Assembly: GCA_937957685.1 (NCBI GenBank) | Contig: CALGAO010000038.1 | Coordinates: 1 to 26,184 of the forward strand | Length of the DNA: 26,184 bases | Direction: 5' to 3' | Source of the DNA: an uncultured Paenibacillaceae bacterium | GTDB taxonomy: Bacteria; Bacillota; Bacilli; Paenibacillales; DA-C8 | Part shown: piece by piece, positions 1-8,789 of the stretch | Numbering within the stretch: position 1 is the first letter of the stretch | Layout of the letters: each line of letters starts with the position of its first letter | Program-made: the position numbers and the translations under genes | The notes under the pieces: generated by a model | What the model was told of the DNA's origin: nothing | Database searches by the model: none | What the model saw: the letters and a program-made list of their open reading frames with translations, nothing else

Positions 1-1
1 C

Positions 2-397
2 CTGCGCCGCAACGCGGTTCTCGTCTGCAACATGAAAGGCGTGCTGTTCTTCGGAGCCGCCCGCCGCATGGAACGGCAGATGATCTCCGCCCTGGCGGAC
101 AAACCGAAGTTTGTCATGCTGAACATGGCCAAGGTGATGTATATGGATACGACGGGGGTCGCCTACCTGTCCGAAGTGATCCTGCACGTGCTGCGCTACG
201 GCGGTTCCATCTACCTCATCGGCGCGCAGGCGCAACCGCTTGAGACGTTGATCAAGTCCGGGCTTGGCAATCGCGAAGGGATTCATCACTGCCACGATCT
301 GACCGATGCCTTGAGGAAGGCGACCAGCAGCTCGCATGAGCAGCGGCCGGCCACGCAACAGCACGAGATGCTGTCAGCGGAAGAACTGGCGATATAG
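2..397 (+). CDS. SulP-type anion transporter, C-terminal STAS domain (5' truncated)
   Basis: The reading frame is open to the first base of the window, so the N-terminus lies outside it and the first ATG (32) is probably internal. The visible 131 residues fit a STAS domain: alternating strands and helices, the stretch VLFFGAARRMERQM (SulP proteins typically have 'gplfFgaa' here), then MLNMAKVMYMDTTGVAYLSE, matching the usual 'D.tg...L' nucleotide-binding-like loop. In SulP transporters this domain hangs in the cytoplasm behind the membrane transport domain and regulates it. The last 30 residues are polar and look unstructured. A lone anti-sigma-antagonist protein is the alternative, but the FFGAA sequence favours SulP. 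A strong terminator follows. Confidence 0.75.
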   Translation: MRRNAVLVCNMKGVLFFGAARRMERQMISALADKPKFVMLNMAKVMYMDTTGVAYLSEVILHVLRYGGSIYLIGAQAQPLETLIKSGLGNREGIHHCHDLTDALRKATSSSHEQRPATQQHEMLSAEELAI

Positions 398-428
398 GTG
401 GTTGGCGGCTGGCAAGTGATCATATGGC

Positions 429-473
429 AACAAGCCGACTTCAGCTCGCATGGCGGAAGTCGGCTTGTTTTTT
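429..473 (+). terminator. Rho-independent terminator after the STAS gene
   Basis: A perfect 14-bp stem (429-442 with 456-469) encloses a 13-nt loop and runs into six T (468-473). The arms begin AACAAGCCGAC on the left. It lies 31 bases after the STAS stop and could also act on minus-strand transcripts arriving from sfsA. Confidence 0.9.
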
Positions 474-498
474 AATATAATCAAGCAAGGTTTGACGG

Positions 499-1212
499 TC
501 AGAGCTTGACCTCAAGCGGCTCACCGAAGGCGATGCCGCACGCGGTCACCTCCGCATCATAGGCCCATACGCGCACCCCTGCTGCAGCCGCTTCTCTCAG
601 CGCCGCGGCGAAAGGCGGGTCCATGCTCGCATGGGGCGCGAAGCAACGCGCACCTTTCATCTGGACGAGGAACAGGACGACGCCTTCGTTGCCTTCCCGC
701 ACGGCCTCGGCCAGCTCCAGCACATGCTTGCGTCCTCTTATGGTCGGAGCGTCGGGGAACATGGCGATGCCGTCCTCTAGCAGCGTCACCCCTTTGACCT
801 CCATATATCCGCTGCGGCCATCCCCCTCGTAATACAGATCGAAACGGGAATTGCCCCAGGTCACTTCCCGCTGCACGGCGTGGATCGGTCCCAACTCCTG
901 TAGCAGGCCGGCGAGCATCGCCTCATGGACGATCGCATTGGGCGCCTGGGAATCGATGTTGACGATCATGCCGTCCTTCTCCACGGCGATGAGGGAATGC
1001 TTGTACCTCCGCGCTTCACGGCCGGATGTCTCCAGGAACGCCCTGGCTCCCGGCACGAGCAGTTCCTTCAGCCTGCCGGTATTCTTGACGTGAACCATCT
1101 CACGCCGCCCTTCAATCTCCACCTCCGCTACGAACCGGTTCAGCCTCCGCACGAAGCTCCCTTCCACAACCTGCGAATATTGCATGATGACAGACATCTC
1201 CCTTTGCGTCAT
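499..1212 (-). CDS. sfsA: SfsA family protein
   Basis: SfsA (sugar fermentation stimulation protein), known in E. coli as a DNA-binding factor affecting maltose metabolism; its molecular role is poorly defined. The protein has the N-terminal OB-like part with HVKNTGRLKELLVPGA, and a C-terminal PD-(D/E)xK-nuclease-like fold with SRFDLYY and MEVKGVTLLEDG (the E-x-K pair) followed by FPDAPTIRGRKH. Its 237 residues match the family's usual 230-240. The start at 1212 has GAGGGA 5 nt upstream. An in-frame ATG at 1185 aligns better with the E. coli N-terminus and has AAGGGAG 12 nt upstream, so the true start is uncertain. It is 102 bases behind the response-regulator gene and may be the last cistron of that transcript. 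Confidence 0.9.
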   Translation of the reverse strand: MTQREMSVIMQYSQVVEGSFVRRLNRFVAEVEIEGRREMVHVKNTGRLKELLVPGARAFLETSGREARRYKHSLIAVEKDGMIVNIDSQAPNAIVHEAMLAGLLQELGPIHAVQREVTWGNSRFDLYYEGDGRSGYMEVKGVTLLEDGIAMFPDAPTIRGRKHVLELAEAVREGNEGVVLFLVQMKGARCFAPHASMDPPFAAALREAAAAGVRVWAYDAEVTACGIAFGEPLEVKL

Positions 1213-1314
1213 GATGTTCCCTCAGCCGTTTGCCGCGAGCGCTCCCATGGAGTGTCCCTGGTGTCCGTTACCGTTGGATGCTGACCACTGCTGATGGGCC
1301 ATCCATCGATCCAT

Positions 1315-2889
1315 CTACAGTGCGGAGCTGTTCGACGCGCTTCCCTTCCCGGCGCCCATCCGCCGCATGCGCTGGCGGTACTCCGTGGGTTGCATGCGCA
1401 TCACCTCGCGGAACACCCGGGTGAAGCTCTTGTAGTTCTCATACCCGACCATCGCCGCGATGTCCGCCACCTTGTAATCGGTATCCACCAGCAGCTTGCG
1501 GGCTTTGTCCAGGCGCACATCGCGCAGATATTCGGCGAAGCTCTTCCCGACATTTTTCTTGAACAGATTGGAGAAATACGCATAATTGAGCGACACATGG
1601 TTGGACACCATCGCCAGATCCAGCGGCTTGTGATAATTGGCATGAATATACCGGATCGCCTCATTCAGGTCCTGGCTGTTGCGGTAGCTGCACTTCAGTT
1701 CGTAGTAATGCTGGTTCAGCCGGAGCAGCTGCTGCTGCAATGCCTGGATGTACTCGCGCATGCCGGGATAGTCGAACAGATTCCTCAGGCAATCGGTATC
1801 GATCGCCTCTTCCCCGAGATAAGGGCGGATCACCCGCTCATATTCATCGATCATCTCGACCAGAGCTTCGCACAGGTGGACGGTATAGTTGATATTGTAC
1901 CGCTGCAGCACCTTCTTCTGGAAGATCTTCGAGATTTTCTCCGTGATCAGCCCGCTGTTGTCCGTACCCATGAGCTGGAACAGGGCATAGATATCCTCAT
2001 AGGGCAACTGCCAGTGCTGCTCAAGTCCCTCGACATGCGAAGGCAGGAGCAGGCGCTGCTCCGGGAACAGATAGCTGTGACGGTGCAGCTCCTGGAGCCG
2101 CCTGTAGGCTTCCGGCAATTGCCTTAGGCCCCGCACCGGATCGGTCATGATCGTCATCACCCTGAACTGCTCGTTCTGCAGCGCCGCAGACAGCGACTCC
2201 GGCGGCAGGTCCGCGGCGCAAGCCAGGATGAGATGCGGGTGCCGCTGCAGGCACAGGCATCTGTGACCGCCATAGACGCGATAAGCGATCGATTCCATGC
2301 CGTGGACATTCGGCGCTCCCGGCTGGTTGATCCATCGCTCCTCACGCAGCATGACCAGGCGATAATGGCTCCACAGCTGCCCATGGAGCGGCTCGACCTC
2401 CTCGATCCACTCCTCGTTGGCTGCCTCTCCCTTCATAAACAGGCGCAATTCCTTCCGTTCGGCATCCTCCGCCCGACGCGACTTATCCTGCATGCTCCTC
2501 AGGAGCTCGCGGCGCGTCAACATCTCCTGCATGACATGCTCGACCGAGGCGAGCAGATCCTCGCGCTTCACCGGCTTGAGCAGATAACCCTTGGCGCCCA
2601 GCTCGATCGCCCGCTGGGCATAGGTGAACTCGCCGTAGCCGCTGATGATCAGGTAATCGACCTCGATCCGCTCTTCCCTGGTGCGCGCCATCAGCTCCAG
2701 TCCGTCCATATCCGGCATCCGGATATCCGTGATCACCAACTGGATGCTGTGCTGGCGCAGGATGCGCAGCGCCTCGAGCCCGCTTGCCGCCTCGTGGATG
2801 CTGCCGATGGGCAGCGGGAACTGGCGGAGCATCGTCTTCAGGCCCTCGCAGATGTGGGTCTGATCGTCCACGATCAAGATATTGAGCAT
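1315..2889 (-). CDS. YesN-type response regulator with AraC DNA-binding domain
   Basis: The 524-residue protein starts with a receiver domain (about 1-120): acidic pocket D8/D9, phospho-acceptor D55 in ITDIRMPD, S83 and K105. A long linker (about 130-410) of the kind found in YesN proteins follows, then two AraC-type helix-turn-helix units in the last 100 residues (LAMVSNHVSLNYAYFSNLFKK and VADIAAMVGYENYKSFTRVF). I chose the ATG at 2889, not the upstream one, because MLNILIVDD is the normal start. This ATG lies one base after the kinase stop, with the ribosome site (GGGGGATGG) inside the kinase's last codons, so translation is coupled. It is expected to activate the adjoining sugar transporter operon after phosphorylation by the kinase encoded at 2891-4726. 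Confidence 0.93.
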   Translation of the reverse strand: MLNILIVDDQTHICEGLKTMLRQFPLPIGSIHEAASGLEALRILRQHSIQLVITDIRMPDMDGLELMARTREERIEVDYLIISGYGEFTYAQRAIELGAKGYLLKPVKREDLLASVEHVMQEMLTRRELLRSMQDKSRRAEDAERKELRLFMKGEAANEEWIEEVEPLHGQLWSHYRLVMLREERWINQPGAPNVHGMESIAYRVYGGHRCLCLQRHPHLILACAADLPPESLSAALQNEQFRVMTIMTDPVRGLRQLPEAYRRLQELHRHSYLFPEQRLLLPSHVEGLEQHWQLPYEDIYALFQLMGTDNSGLITEKISKIFQKKVLQRYNINYTVHLCEALVEMIDEYERVIRPYLGEEAIDTDCLRNLFDYPGMREYIQALQQQLLRLNQHYYELKCSYRNSQDLNEAIRYIHANYHKPLDLAMVSNHVSLNYAYFSNLFKKNVGKSFAEYLRDVRLDKARKLLVDTDYKVADIAAMVGYENYKSFTRVFREVMRMQPTEYRQRMRRMGAGKGSASNSSAL

Positions 2890-2890
2890 C

Positions 2891-4726
2891 TTACCATCCC
2901 CCCAGGTTGACATTGGTCCAGGGCAAGCGTATCGTCACGCAGGTATGGCTTCCCCTCACGCTGTCGATCCACAGGCCGCTGTCCGATCCATAGTGAAGCT
3001 GCAGCCGCTTGTGCACATTCTCGAGGCCCAGCCCGTTCTTGCTGGCGACGATTGGCGCATCCGCCGCCCCCTCCAGCGCGGCCTGCAGATCAGCGAGCCT
3101 CTGCGGCTCGATGCCCGATCCGTCATCGCGAATCTCGATGATCAGCCGGCTGTCGTCCTCCACCCGGGCCGCGATCCGGATATGGACGCTGCCGCCCTTT
3201 GGCGCGGCATGATGAACCGCGTTCTCGACGATCGGCTGCATGCACATCTTCGGGATCGTATAGCGCAGCAGCTCCTGCGGGATATGCTCGTCCAGGCGAT
3301 GATTCACACCATCCATAAAATTCATGAAGCGGATATAATTCCGAATATTCGTCAGTTCCTCCTGAAGCAGCACCGTGTCGCTCTGCCATTTCATGCTGTA
3401 GCGCATGAGGGAGCCGAGGGAGACCAGCACCTCTGCGATCTCCGGCTGCCGCTTCACCTCCGCCAGCATGCGGATGGACTCCAGCGCATTGTACAGGAAG
3501 TGGGAGTTGATCTGCGAATGCAGGGAATGCAGCTGGGCGTTCTTCGCCACCAGCTGCTTGTCGATCACCTGCGTCATCAGCCGCTGAATCTCATCCAGCA
3601 TGTCGTTGTAGCTGATGGCCACCTCATCGATCTCATCGCCCGTCTCGTGAGAGGCGAGACCGATCCGGATCTTCGCGTTCAGATCCCCCTTCCTCACCTT
3701 GCGCATCGAGGCGAGGACGCTGTCCAGCCGGCGGAAGATCCGCCGCGTCGTATGCGACACGAGCAGCAGCATCATCAGCAGCACACAGCAGGTCACGACG
3801 ATGACGAGCGCATACATGTTGCGCGGCCCCTGCATCAAGGTCTGGTGGGCGGCGATGTCCAGGACATAGGCATCCAGCGGCGCGATAAAGCGATAGACGG
3901 CGTAATAGAGGTGGTCCCCCGCCACCGCCTGGACCGGTTCATCGGTCTGATGCAGCTTGTCGAGCTTCATGAGGGCAGTTGCCAGGATAGCGCCGAAGTT
4001 GTCTCCTGCCTGCCGGACCAGGGGATGTTCGGCGTCATAGATCGCCCGCTCCGGATTATCGCCATCCATCACGACGGTGAGCCAGCCACCCCCGCTGTCC
4101 GCGAGCAGATCGCCGAACAGCTCGCGGTGCGGCACGCGAATCTCCATGATCGTCGGCTGCTGCGTTCCGCTCATGCGAACCAGGCGATAATAGCCGAGCG
4201 TGTGCTCGCCGTTCTGCAGGGCGAACAGCCTGAAGCTCGCCCCGCCCTGCTCCCGCAAGGTCATCCAGTAATCCTGCGGCTCGAACCTTTCGTAGTGATA
4301 GATCTCGGGCCAGATCTCGTAGAGATCGGGATTGTCCACGTAGAAGCTGAGCGATTCGATCATCCGGAAGCTCAGGATCATCGTGTGCATGTGTTCATAT
4401 TCATTTTGCCGAAACTTGACCAGCCTAAGACCGTCCTCGCGCATGTCGGAATGGATGAAATCGACGAACGCTCGCTGGGCCAGAGCCATTCGGGAAACGC
4501 TTTCAATCATCTCCAGCCTGCTGCGCATTTGCTCATTCAGGCGAGTGACATGGCTTGCGGCAGAGGACATCGCTTCCTTGTAAACCTGCGTCTCCTGGAG
4601 GCGGATGAACAGGAAGGAAACGAGGATGCCGGGAATGACGATCATCAGGCTGAAGGCCATAAACAGCTTCTGCGAGATCGGTGACCGGCGGTACAACGTT
4701 CTGCAAGCCCTCAGCAGCTTCCCCAT
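2891..4726 (-). CDS. YesM-type sensor histidine kinase
   Basis: This 611-residue membrane kinase has TM1 at about 21-42, an extracellular sensor region of about 260 residues, TM2 at about 304-325 (ALVIVVTCCVLLMMLLLV), a HAMP segment at about 326-380, then a His_kinase domain with phospho-acceptor H409 in QINSHFLYNALES and an ATPase domain (N-box QPIVENAVHHA around N502; DDGSGI at 534-539; GLGLENVHKRL near 565-575). These belong to the HPK7/LytS-YesM family. The start at 4726 is preceded by AAAGGGGGG 7 nt upstream; the frame stays open to 4813 but without better support. The sensor domain probably reads an extracellular sugar, directly or through the binding lipoprotein encoded just upstream. 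Confidence 0.93.
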   Translation of the reverse strand: MGKLLRACRTLYRRSPISQKLFMAFSLMIVIPGILVSFLFIRLQETQVYKEAMSSAASHVTRLNEQMRSRLEMIESVSRMALAQRAFVDFIHSDMREDGLRLVKFRQNEYEHMHTMILSFRMIESLSFYVDNPDLYEIWPEIYHYERFEPQDYWMTLREQGGASFRLFALQNGEHTLGYYRLVRMSGTQQPTIMEIRVPHRELFGDLLADSGGGWLTVVMDGDNPERAIYDAEHPLVRQAGDNFGAILATALMKLDKLHQTDEPVQAVAGDHLYYAVYRFIAPLDAYVLDIAAHQTLMQGPRNMYALVIVVTCCVLLMMLLLVSHTTRRIFRRLDSVLASMRKVRKGDLNAKIRIGLASHETGDEIDEVAISYNDMLDEIQRLMTQVIDKQLVAKNAQLHSLHSQINSHFLYNALESIRMLAEVKRQPEIAEVLVSLGSLMRYSMKWQSDTVLLQEELTNIRNYIRFMNFMDGVNHRLDEHIPQELLRYTIPKMCMQPIVENAVHHAAPKGGSVHIRIAARVEDDSRLIIEIRDDGSGIEPQRLADLQAALEGAADAPIVASKNGLGLENVHKRLQLHYGSDSGLWIDSVRGSHTCVTIRLPWTNVNLGGW

Positions 4727-4938
4727 GCCAATGCCCCCCTTTATGACTGTAATATACCATATCCAGCCAGCGGCAGGATATGCCGCGTCTCCCTCGTCCA
4801 GCTCGCCTCTCATCCCATAACAGGTCCGTCTCTCGTTCCACAGCCTCGAGCATCATGGTCAGTCTCACTCTGTATCCCATGCTCCATCCTGTCCCTCATC
4901 TCATCTCTCAGCCCACTCCTGTCCCATCTTTCATCTCC

Positions 4939-5020
4939 CATCGCGTCCTTGATCCCGTTGGCGTCCCCGCTCCCGTCTCTCATCGCGTCCTTGATCCCGT
5001 TGGCATCCTTGATCCCGTCT
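4939..5020. repeat. 42-bp-period tandem repeat in the lipoprotein-kinase gap
   Basis: A 24-bp sequence beginning CATCGCGTCCTTGATCCC occurs identically at 4939-4962 and 4981-5004, a period of 42 bp. A partial third copy (CCTTGATCCCGT) follows at 5007-5018. The surrounding 4870-5030 is strongly pyrimidine-rich on the plus strand. The 391-bp gap between the lipoprotein and kinase genes holds nothing else recognisable apart from the inverted repeat at 5066-5095. Confidence 0.8.
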
Positions 5021-5065
5021 CGCAACGCCTCGGGATGTCGGGCCTACGCCCGCCGTCAAGCAGGC

Positions 5066-5095
5066 ATACCGGCCACCTGTACAGATGGCCGGTAT
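5066..5095 (-). other. Intercistronic stem-loop after the binding-protein gene
   Basis: A perfect 10-bp inverted repeat (ATACCGGCCA at 5066-5075, TGGCCGGTAT at 5086-5095) has a loop that is itself partly self-complementary (CTGTACAG). It starts 22 bases after the lipoprotein stop. There is no T-run on either side, so it may be a weak terminator, an RNA 3'-end stabiliser or a processing site. Any of these would lower kinase and regulator expression relative to the lipoprotein. Confidence 0.6.
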
Positions 5096-5117
5096 ATAAC
5101 CGTTTCACTGACGTCCC

Positions 5118-6818
5118 TTATTGCCCCATCTTGGCCTTGCGCGCATCCAGTTCAGCCTGGCGATGCTCCATGACCTTCTGGAAGCCATAGGCTTCGCGCC
5201 GGTCGAGGAAATCCTGGAAGATCTTGTCGAAGGTCGCTTCATCCTTCGCCGTGATCAGTTCCGGCATGACCTCCAGCCAGTTCTGGGAGATGCGCAGCCA
5301 GGCGACGGCCGCATCCGACTCTCCCGTCGGATCGAGGTTCTTGTAGATGGCGCCGTCGATATCCGCCTGCCTGTTCGCGAAGTCCTCCATCTGCTTGATG
5401 ACGGCAGGCTTCTCCGGACGCCACTGATTGACGATGACCGGATTGCGCAGCATCCAGTACGTGTCCACGATGCCGTATTGCTTCTCCAGCTTCTCGATGT
5501 CGGTCTCCAGCAACTGCACCATCTCCGGCTTCAGCTGCGGCTTGCCGTTCATCATCTCCCAGGTCTCGCCCTCCTTGCCCAGGAACAGGTCGCGCTGCCC
5601 TTCCTCGCTGACCAGATAGGTCAGGAAGCGGATCGCCCGGTCGGGGTGCCTGGTGGATTTGCTCACCATCGTGACCATCCAGCCATCCATGTTGCCAGGG
5701 AACAGCTTGGCCTGTTCGCCCCGGCTGTTCCGCGGACCGTCGACCGCGATGTAGTACGAATCGGGATTCTCGCTGGCGGCGAGCATCGGGTTCACCGCGG
5801 TCATGCCCGTCCATTCGCGGATCATCATGAAGTAGCGGGCATTGTTCGTTTTCTCTTCGACCTGTGTGTCGGAATCGACGAGGAAATCGACATTGATCAG
5901 CCCTCGCTCGTAGGCGGTGCGGAACGTCTTCAGCCAGGTGACGTAATCCGGATCGGTGATGCGGTCATAGACCTTGCCGTCCTTCTCATGCGGCACCGCG
6001 AGCAGATTCTGCAGATATTCCGTCATGCCGTATTGCACGTTGCCCTGGGCGAAGAACGGGCTCATCGGCTGACCTTTGTAAGTGGAATATCGGTCCTTCA
6101 GCAGCTGCAGCGCGTTCAGGAAGCCCTCCGGCGTCGTCAGGTCCGGACGCCCCATATCCTCATACAGGTCCTTGCGCACGAGGAACGTCTGGTTCGCCGC
6201 GTTCATCCCCGTCTCCCGCATGAGGTTCGGGCTGTAGGAATCGTTCGGGATCGCATAGGTGTTGCCATCCGGCTGACGATACCACTTCAGCGTCCCGTCT
6301 CCGGCCACCTTGAAGAAATACGGATCATACTGCTCGGCCAGCTCGTTCAGCGCATACACATGGCCGCCCTCCCACAGCTTCTTCACCGCATTCTCCCAGG
6401 AGCCGAGGGTGATGATGTCCGGCAGCTGGCCGGTCGTCATCGCCAGCGTGATGTATTCATTGGCATCGCCGCTCGGCACCTCCAGCTTCACCTGCACGCC
6501 CGTTTTCTCGGTCACATGCTGCGAGGCGAGATTGTCTCCCCAGGTATGGCCGTACCAGGAAGCTCCGACGAACCAGGTGAGCTCCACCGGACTCGTATCC
6601 AGCTTCCATGCCGGCTCATCCGCATTCACCGTCACCTCCCCGCCGCTCCCGCCTGTTCCCCCGTTGTTACTTTTGGTGCCGGAGTTGGCATTGGCGTTTG
6701 AATTGGCGTTTACTGGCGTATCCTTGGACTCCTTGGACATGCAGGCAGCAAGGCCGAAGACCAGGATGAGCGAGAAGAGGATCGCCAGGCCTTTCTGCAA
6801 GCGTTTGCCATTGATCAT
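5118..6818 (-). CDS. Sugar ABC transporter substrate-binding lipoprotein (LplA/YtcQ type)
   Basis: This 566-residue protein has a lipoprotein signal: basic start, hydrophobic LAILFSLILVFG and lipobox LAAC with C26 as the lipidated cysteine. A Ser/Asn/Gly-rich linker (about 27-65) anchors the binding domain outside the membrane. The body resembles the large (540-570 residue) extracellular solute-binding proteins that work with LplB/YtcP permeases in Bacillus and Paenibacillus (for example LTWFVGASWYGHTW and YAIPNDSYSPNLMRETGM). The start has AAAGGA 8 nt upstream. It is the third gene of the minus-strand operon. No ATPase gene is nearby, as is usual for this family, which shares a general MsmX-type ATPase. 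The ligand is unknown; GH16 next door suggests a beta-glucan oligosaccharide. Confidence 0.92.
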   Translation of the reverse strand: MINGKRLQKGLAILFSLILVFGLAACMSKESKDTPVNANSNANANSGTKSNNGGTGGSGGEVTVNADEPAWKLDTSPVELTWFVGASWYGHTWGDNLASQHVTEKTGVQVKLEVPSGDANEYITLAMTTGQLPDIITLGSWENAVKKLWEGGHVYALNELAEQYDPYFFKVAGDGTLKWYRQPDGNTYAIPNDSYSPNLMRETGMNAANQTFLVRKDLYEDMGRPDLTTPEGFLNALQLLKDRYSTYKGQPMSPFFAQGNVQYGMTEYLQNLLAVPHEKDGKVYDRITDPDYVTWLKTFRTAYERGLINVDFLVDSDTQVEEKTNNARYFMMIREWTGMTAVNPMLAASENPDSYYIAVDGPRNSRGEQAKLFPGNMDGWMVTMVSKSTRHPDRAIRFLTYLVSEEGQRDLFLGKEGETWEMMNGKPQLKPEMVQLLETDIEKLEKQYGIVDTYWMLRNPVIVNQWRPEKPAVIKQMEDFANRQADIDGAIYKNLDPTGESDAAVAWLRISQNWLEVMPELITAKDEATFDKIFQDFLDRREAYGFQKVMEHRQAELDARKAKMGQ

Positions 6819-6861
6819 AAGACCATTCCTTTCTCCATTGCTTAATATGTGGATATGTCCT

Positions 6862-6894
6862 CATACGCTTCCGGGCGTACCCGTGAAGCATATG
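6862..6894 (-). other. Intercistronic stem-loop between permease and binding-protein genes
   Basis: Arms 6862-6871 (CATACGCTTC) and 6885-6894 (GAAGCATATG) pair with one G-U wobble. The stem continues as CGGG/CCCG (6872-6875 with 6880-6883, one bulged base at 6884) and closes on a 4-nt loop. The hairpin begins three bases after the permease stop and has no T-tract. Its place before the binding-protein gene fits the known role of such hairpins in raising binding-protein mRNA levels over permease mRNA. Confidence 0.65.
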
Positions 6895-6897
6895 CGA

Positions 6898-7785
6898 CTA
6901 ACCCTTGATCGCGCCGATCATGACGCCCTTCACCAGATAGCGCTGGATGAACGGATACACCAGCAGGATGGGGAGCGTCGCCACCATCATCGAGGCGAAC
7001 TTGATCGAATTGCTCGGCAGGCGCGCGCCGAACTGCTCCATCGCCTGTTGCTGCATGAACGTCATCGAGTTCTCGGCGATGATCTTGTACAGGATGGTCT
7101 GCAGCGGCAGCAGCTCCTGCGAGCGGATATAGATCACTCCCTGGTAGTAGTCGTTCCAGTGGTACACCGCAGAGAACAGGGAGATGGTCGCGAGCACCGC
7201 CTTGCTGTTGGGCAGGACGATGCGGAACAGGACGCCATAATCCGATGCACCGTCCACCTTGGCCGCTTCCTCGAGGTTATCCGGGATCGTGCGGAAGAAG
7301 CTCATGAAGATGACCATGTTGAAGAACGTGTACAAGCCCGGAATGATGAACACGAGAAAATGATTGTACAGCCCCAGCTTCACCATCAGCAGGAAGGTCG
7401 GGATGAGTCCGCCGGAGAACAGCATCGTGATCAGCGCGATCTTCATGTAGACCTTGCGGCCGATCAGATGGGTCTTGTTCATGCCGTAGGCGACGATCGC
7501 CGTAAACAGCACATGGGTCGACGTGCCGATGAGCGTCCGCATCGTGCTGATGAAGAAGCCGTTCATCAGGTTCCTGTCGTCGAAGACGACCCGGTAGCTG
7601 GCCAGAGACCACTCCTTGGGCAGCCAGTTCGTCGTACCCAGCAGGGCCTGCTCCGGCGAGTTCAGCGAGTTGACGAAGACGAACCACATCGGATACAGGG
7701 TGACGAAGCAAACCGCCAGCATCAGCAGGGTATTGCAAATCTCAAATAATCCATAACGACGCATCTTCCTGACGATAGGGATCAC
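6898..7785 (-). CDS. Carbohydrate ABC transporter permease (YtcP/LplC type)
   Basis: This 295-residue inner-membrane protein has six hydrophobic segments. The first is FEICNTLLMLAVCFVTLYPMWFVF near the N-terminus, and the EAA loop is EEAAKVDGASDYGVLFRIVLPNSK. It ends in the family's characteristic RYLVKGVMIGAIKG. The frame is open far upstream, but that part overlaps the previous permease gene. I chose the GTG at 7785 because GGAG lies 5 nt upstream, giving a normal length; an ATG at 7764 is the alternative. It is 17 bases behind the partner permease gene and forms the channel with it. Confidence 0.9.
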   Translation of the reverse strand: MIPIVRKMRRYGLFEICNTLLMLAVCFVTLYPMWFVFVNSLNSPEQALLGTTNWLPKEWSLASYRVVFDDRNLMNGFFISTMRTLIGTSTHVLFTAIVAYGMNKTHLIGRKVYMKIALITMLFSGGLIPTFLLMVKLGLYNHFLVFIIPGLYTFFNMVIFMSFFRTIPDNLEEAAKVDGASDYGVLFRIVLPNSKAVLATISLFSAVYHWNDYYQGVIYIRSQELLPLQTILYKIIAENSMTFMQQQAMEQFGARLPSNSIKFASMMVATLPILLVYPFIQRYLVKGVMIGAIKG

Positions 7786-7802
7786 CTTCTCTCCGTTCCG
7801 CT

Positions 7803-8717
7803 TCAGAATATGCCTTCGCCCGTCAATCGTTTGGAGGCCTGATTCGCGAGCAGCAGCAGCGCGAGCGCCACGATCGACCTGGCGAACAGAACCGCAGTTG
7901 AGAATGAATGCCTGCCTGATACCAACCCCATGTTGTAGATGTACAGGTCCAGGCTCTCCGCCATCTTGAGATTCATGTTGTTCTTCAGCATGAAGATCTG
8001 ATCGAAGTTGCTGCCCAGGAGACCGCTGACGGCCAGGATGAACAGGATCGCGATCGTCGGCCGGATGCCCTGGATCGTGATGTGCCACATCCGCTGCCAT
8101 CGGCTGGCTCCGTCGATCTCCGCCGCTTCATACAGGGCCGGGTCGATGCCCGATATCGCCGCGATGTAGATGATCGCGCTCCAGCCCATCTCCTTGAGCG
8201 TGTCGGAGAAATAGACGATCCACCAGAAATATTTCGGATCGCTGATGTACAGAATCTCCCGATCCTGCAGCCCCAGTCCCATCATCAGCTGATTGACCAC
8301 TCCCCCTTCGCCCAGCCAGTTCAGCGTGATCCCGCCGAAGATCGTCCAGGCGATGAAGTGCGGCAGATACGAGATCGTCTGCACCGTGCGCTTGAACTTC
8401 ACCTGGCGAATCTCATTGAGCAGCAGCGCGAAGAGGATCGGGATCGGGAAGCCCAGCACCAGCTTGATCGTGCTCATCCCCAGGGTATTGCGGATCGAAC
8501 GCCAGAAGCGCTCATCCGCCAGGAACTCCTCGAAGTGCTTCAGGCCGACGAACGGCGACTCCAGCATGGGCCTTGCGATGTTGTAGTCCATAAAGGCGAT
8601 GATCAGCCAGAACATCGGGATATAGCAGAAGATGAACATCCACACGATGCCCGGGATCACCATGCTCTGCAGCTGCCATTGCTTCACAAACGCCTTGATT
8701 CGACCCGTTTTCGACAT
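7803..8717 (-). CDS. Carbohydrate ABC transporter permease (LplB/YteP type)
   Basis: This 304-residue permease has six membrane segments; the first is MVIPGIVWMFIFCYIPMFW at about 19-37. The EAA loop that docks the ATPase is YEAAEIDGASRWQRMWHITI, near residues 205-225. The start at 8717 has a perfect AAGGAGG 8 nt upstream. It is the first gene of the minus-strand transporter operon, and its promoter must lie in the 8718-9112 gap shared with the divergent GH16 gene. Confidence 0.92.
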   Translation of the reverse strand: MSKTGRIKAFVKQWQLQSMVIPGIVWMFIFCYIPMFWLIIAFMDYNIARPMLESPFVGLKHFEEFLADERFWRSIRNTLGMSTIKLVLGFPIPILFALLLNEIRQVKFKRTVQTISYLPHFIAWTIFGGITLNWLGEGGVVNQLMMGLGLQDREILYISDPKYFWWIVYFSDTLKEMGWSAIIYIAAISGIDPALYEAAEIDGASRWQRMWHITIQGIRPTIAILFILAVSGLLGSNFDQIFMLKNNMNLKMAESLDLYIYNMGLVSGRHSFSTAVLFARSIVALALLLLANQASKRLTGEGIF

Positions 8718-8789
8718 ACTGTGCGCCTCCTTGATTCCATCCTAGGGGATGCGCCGCCCCGGATGGAAGGTCAGGATTATCGCCGATAT

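Noticed and set aside
4489..4504. cre-like site (GGAAACGCTTTCAA region) for CcpA
   Set aside because: It has two mismatches to the consensus and lies inside conserved kinase coding sequence, so chance is likelier.
2882..4684. Long plus-strand reading frame opposite the sensor kinase
   Set aside because: Antisense frames stay open in GC-rich coding DNA; this one shows no domain, while the kinase strand shows all family motifs.
4810..5025. Minus-strand 71-residue peptide with DANGIKDAM repeats
   Set aside because: It needs a TTG start with no good ribosome site, and its sequence is explained by the 42-bp DNA repeat.
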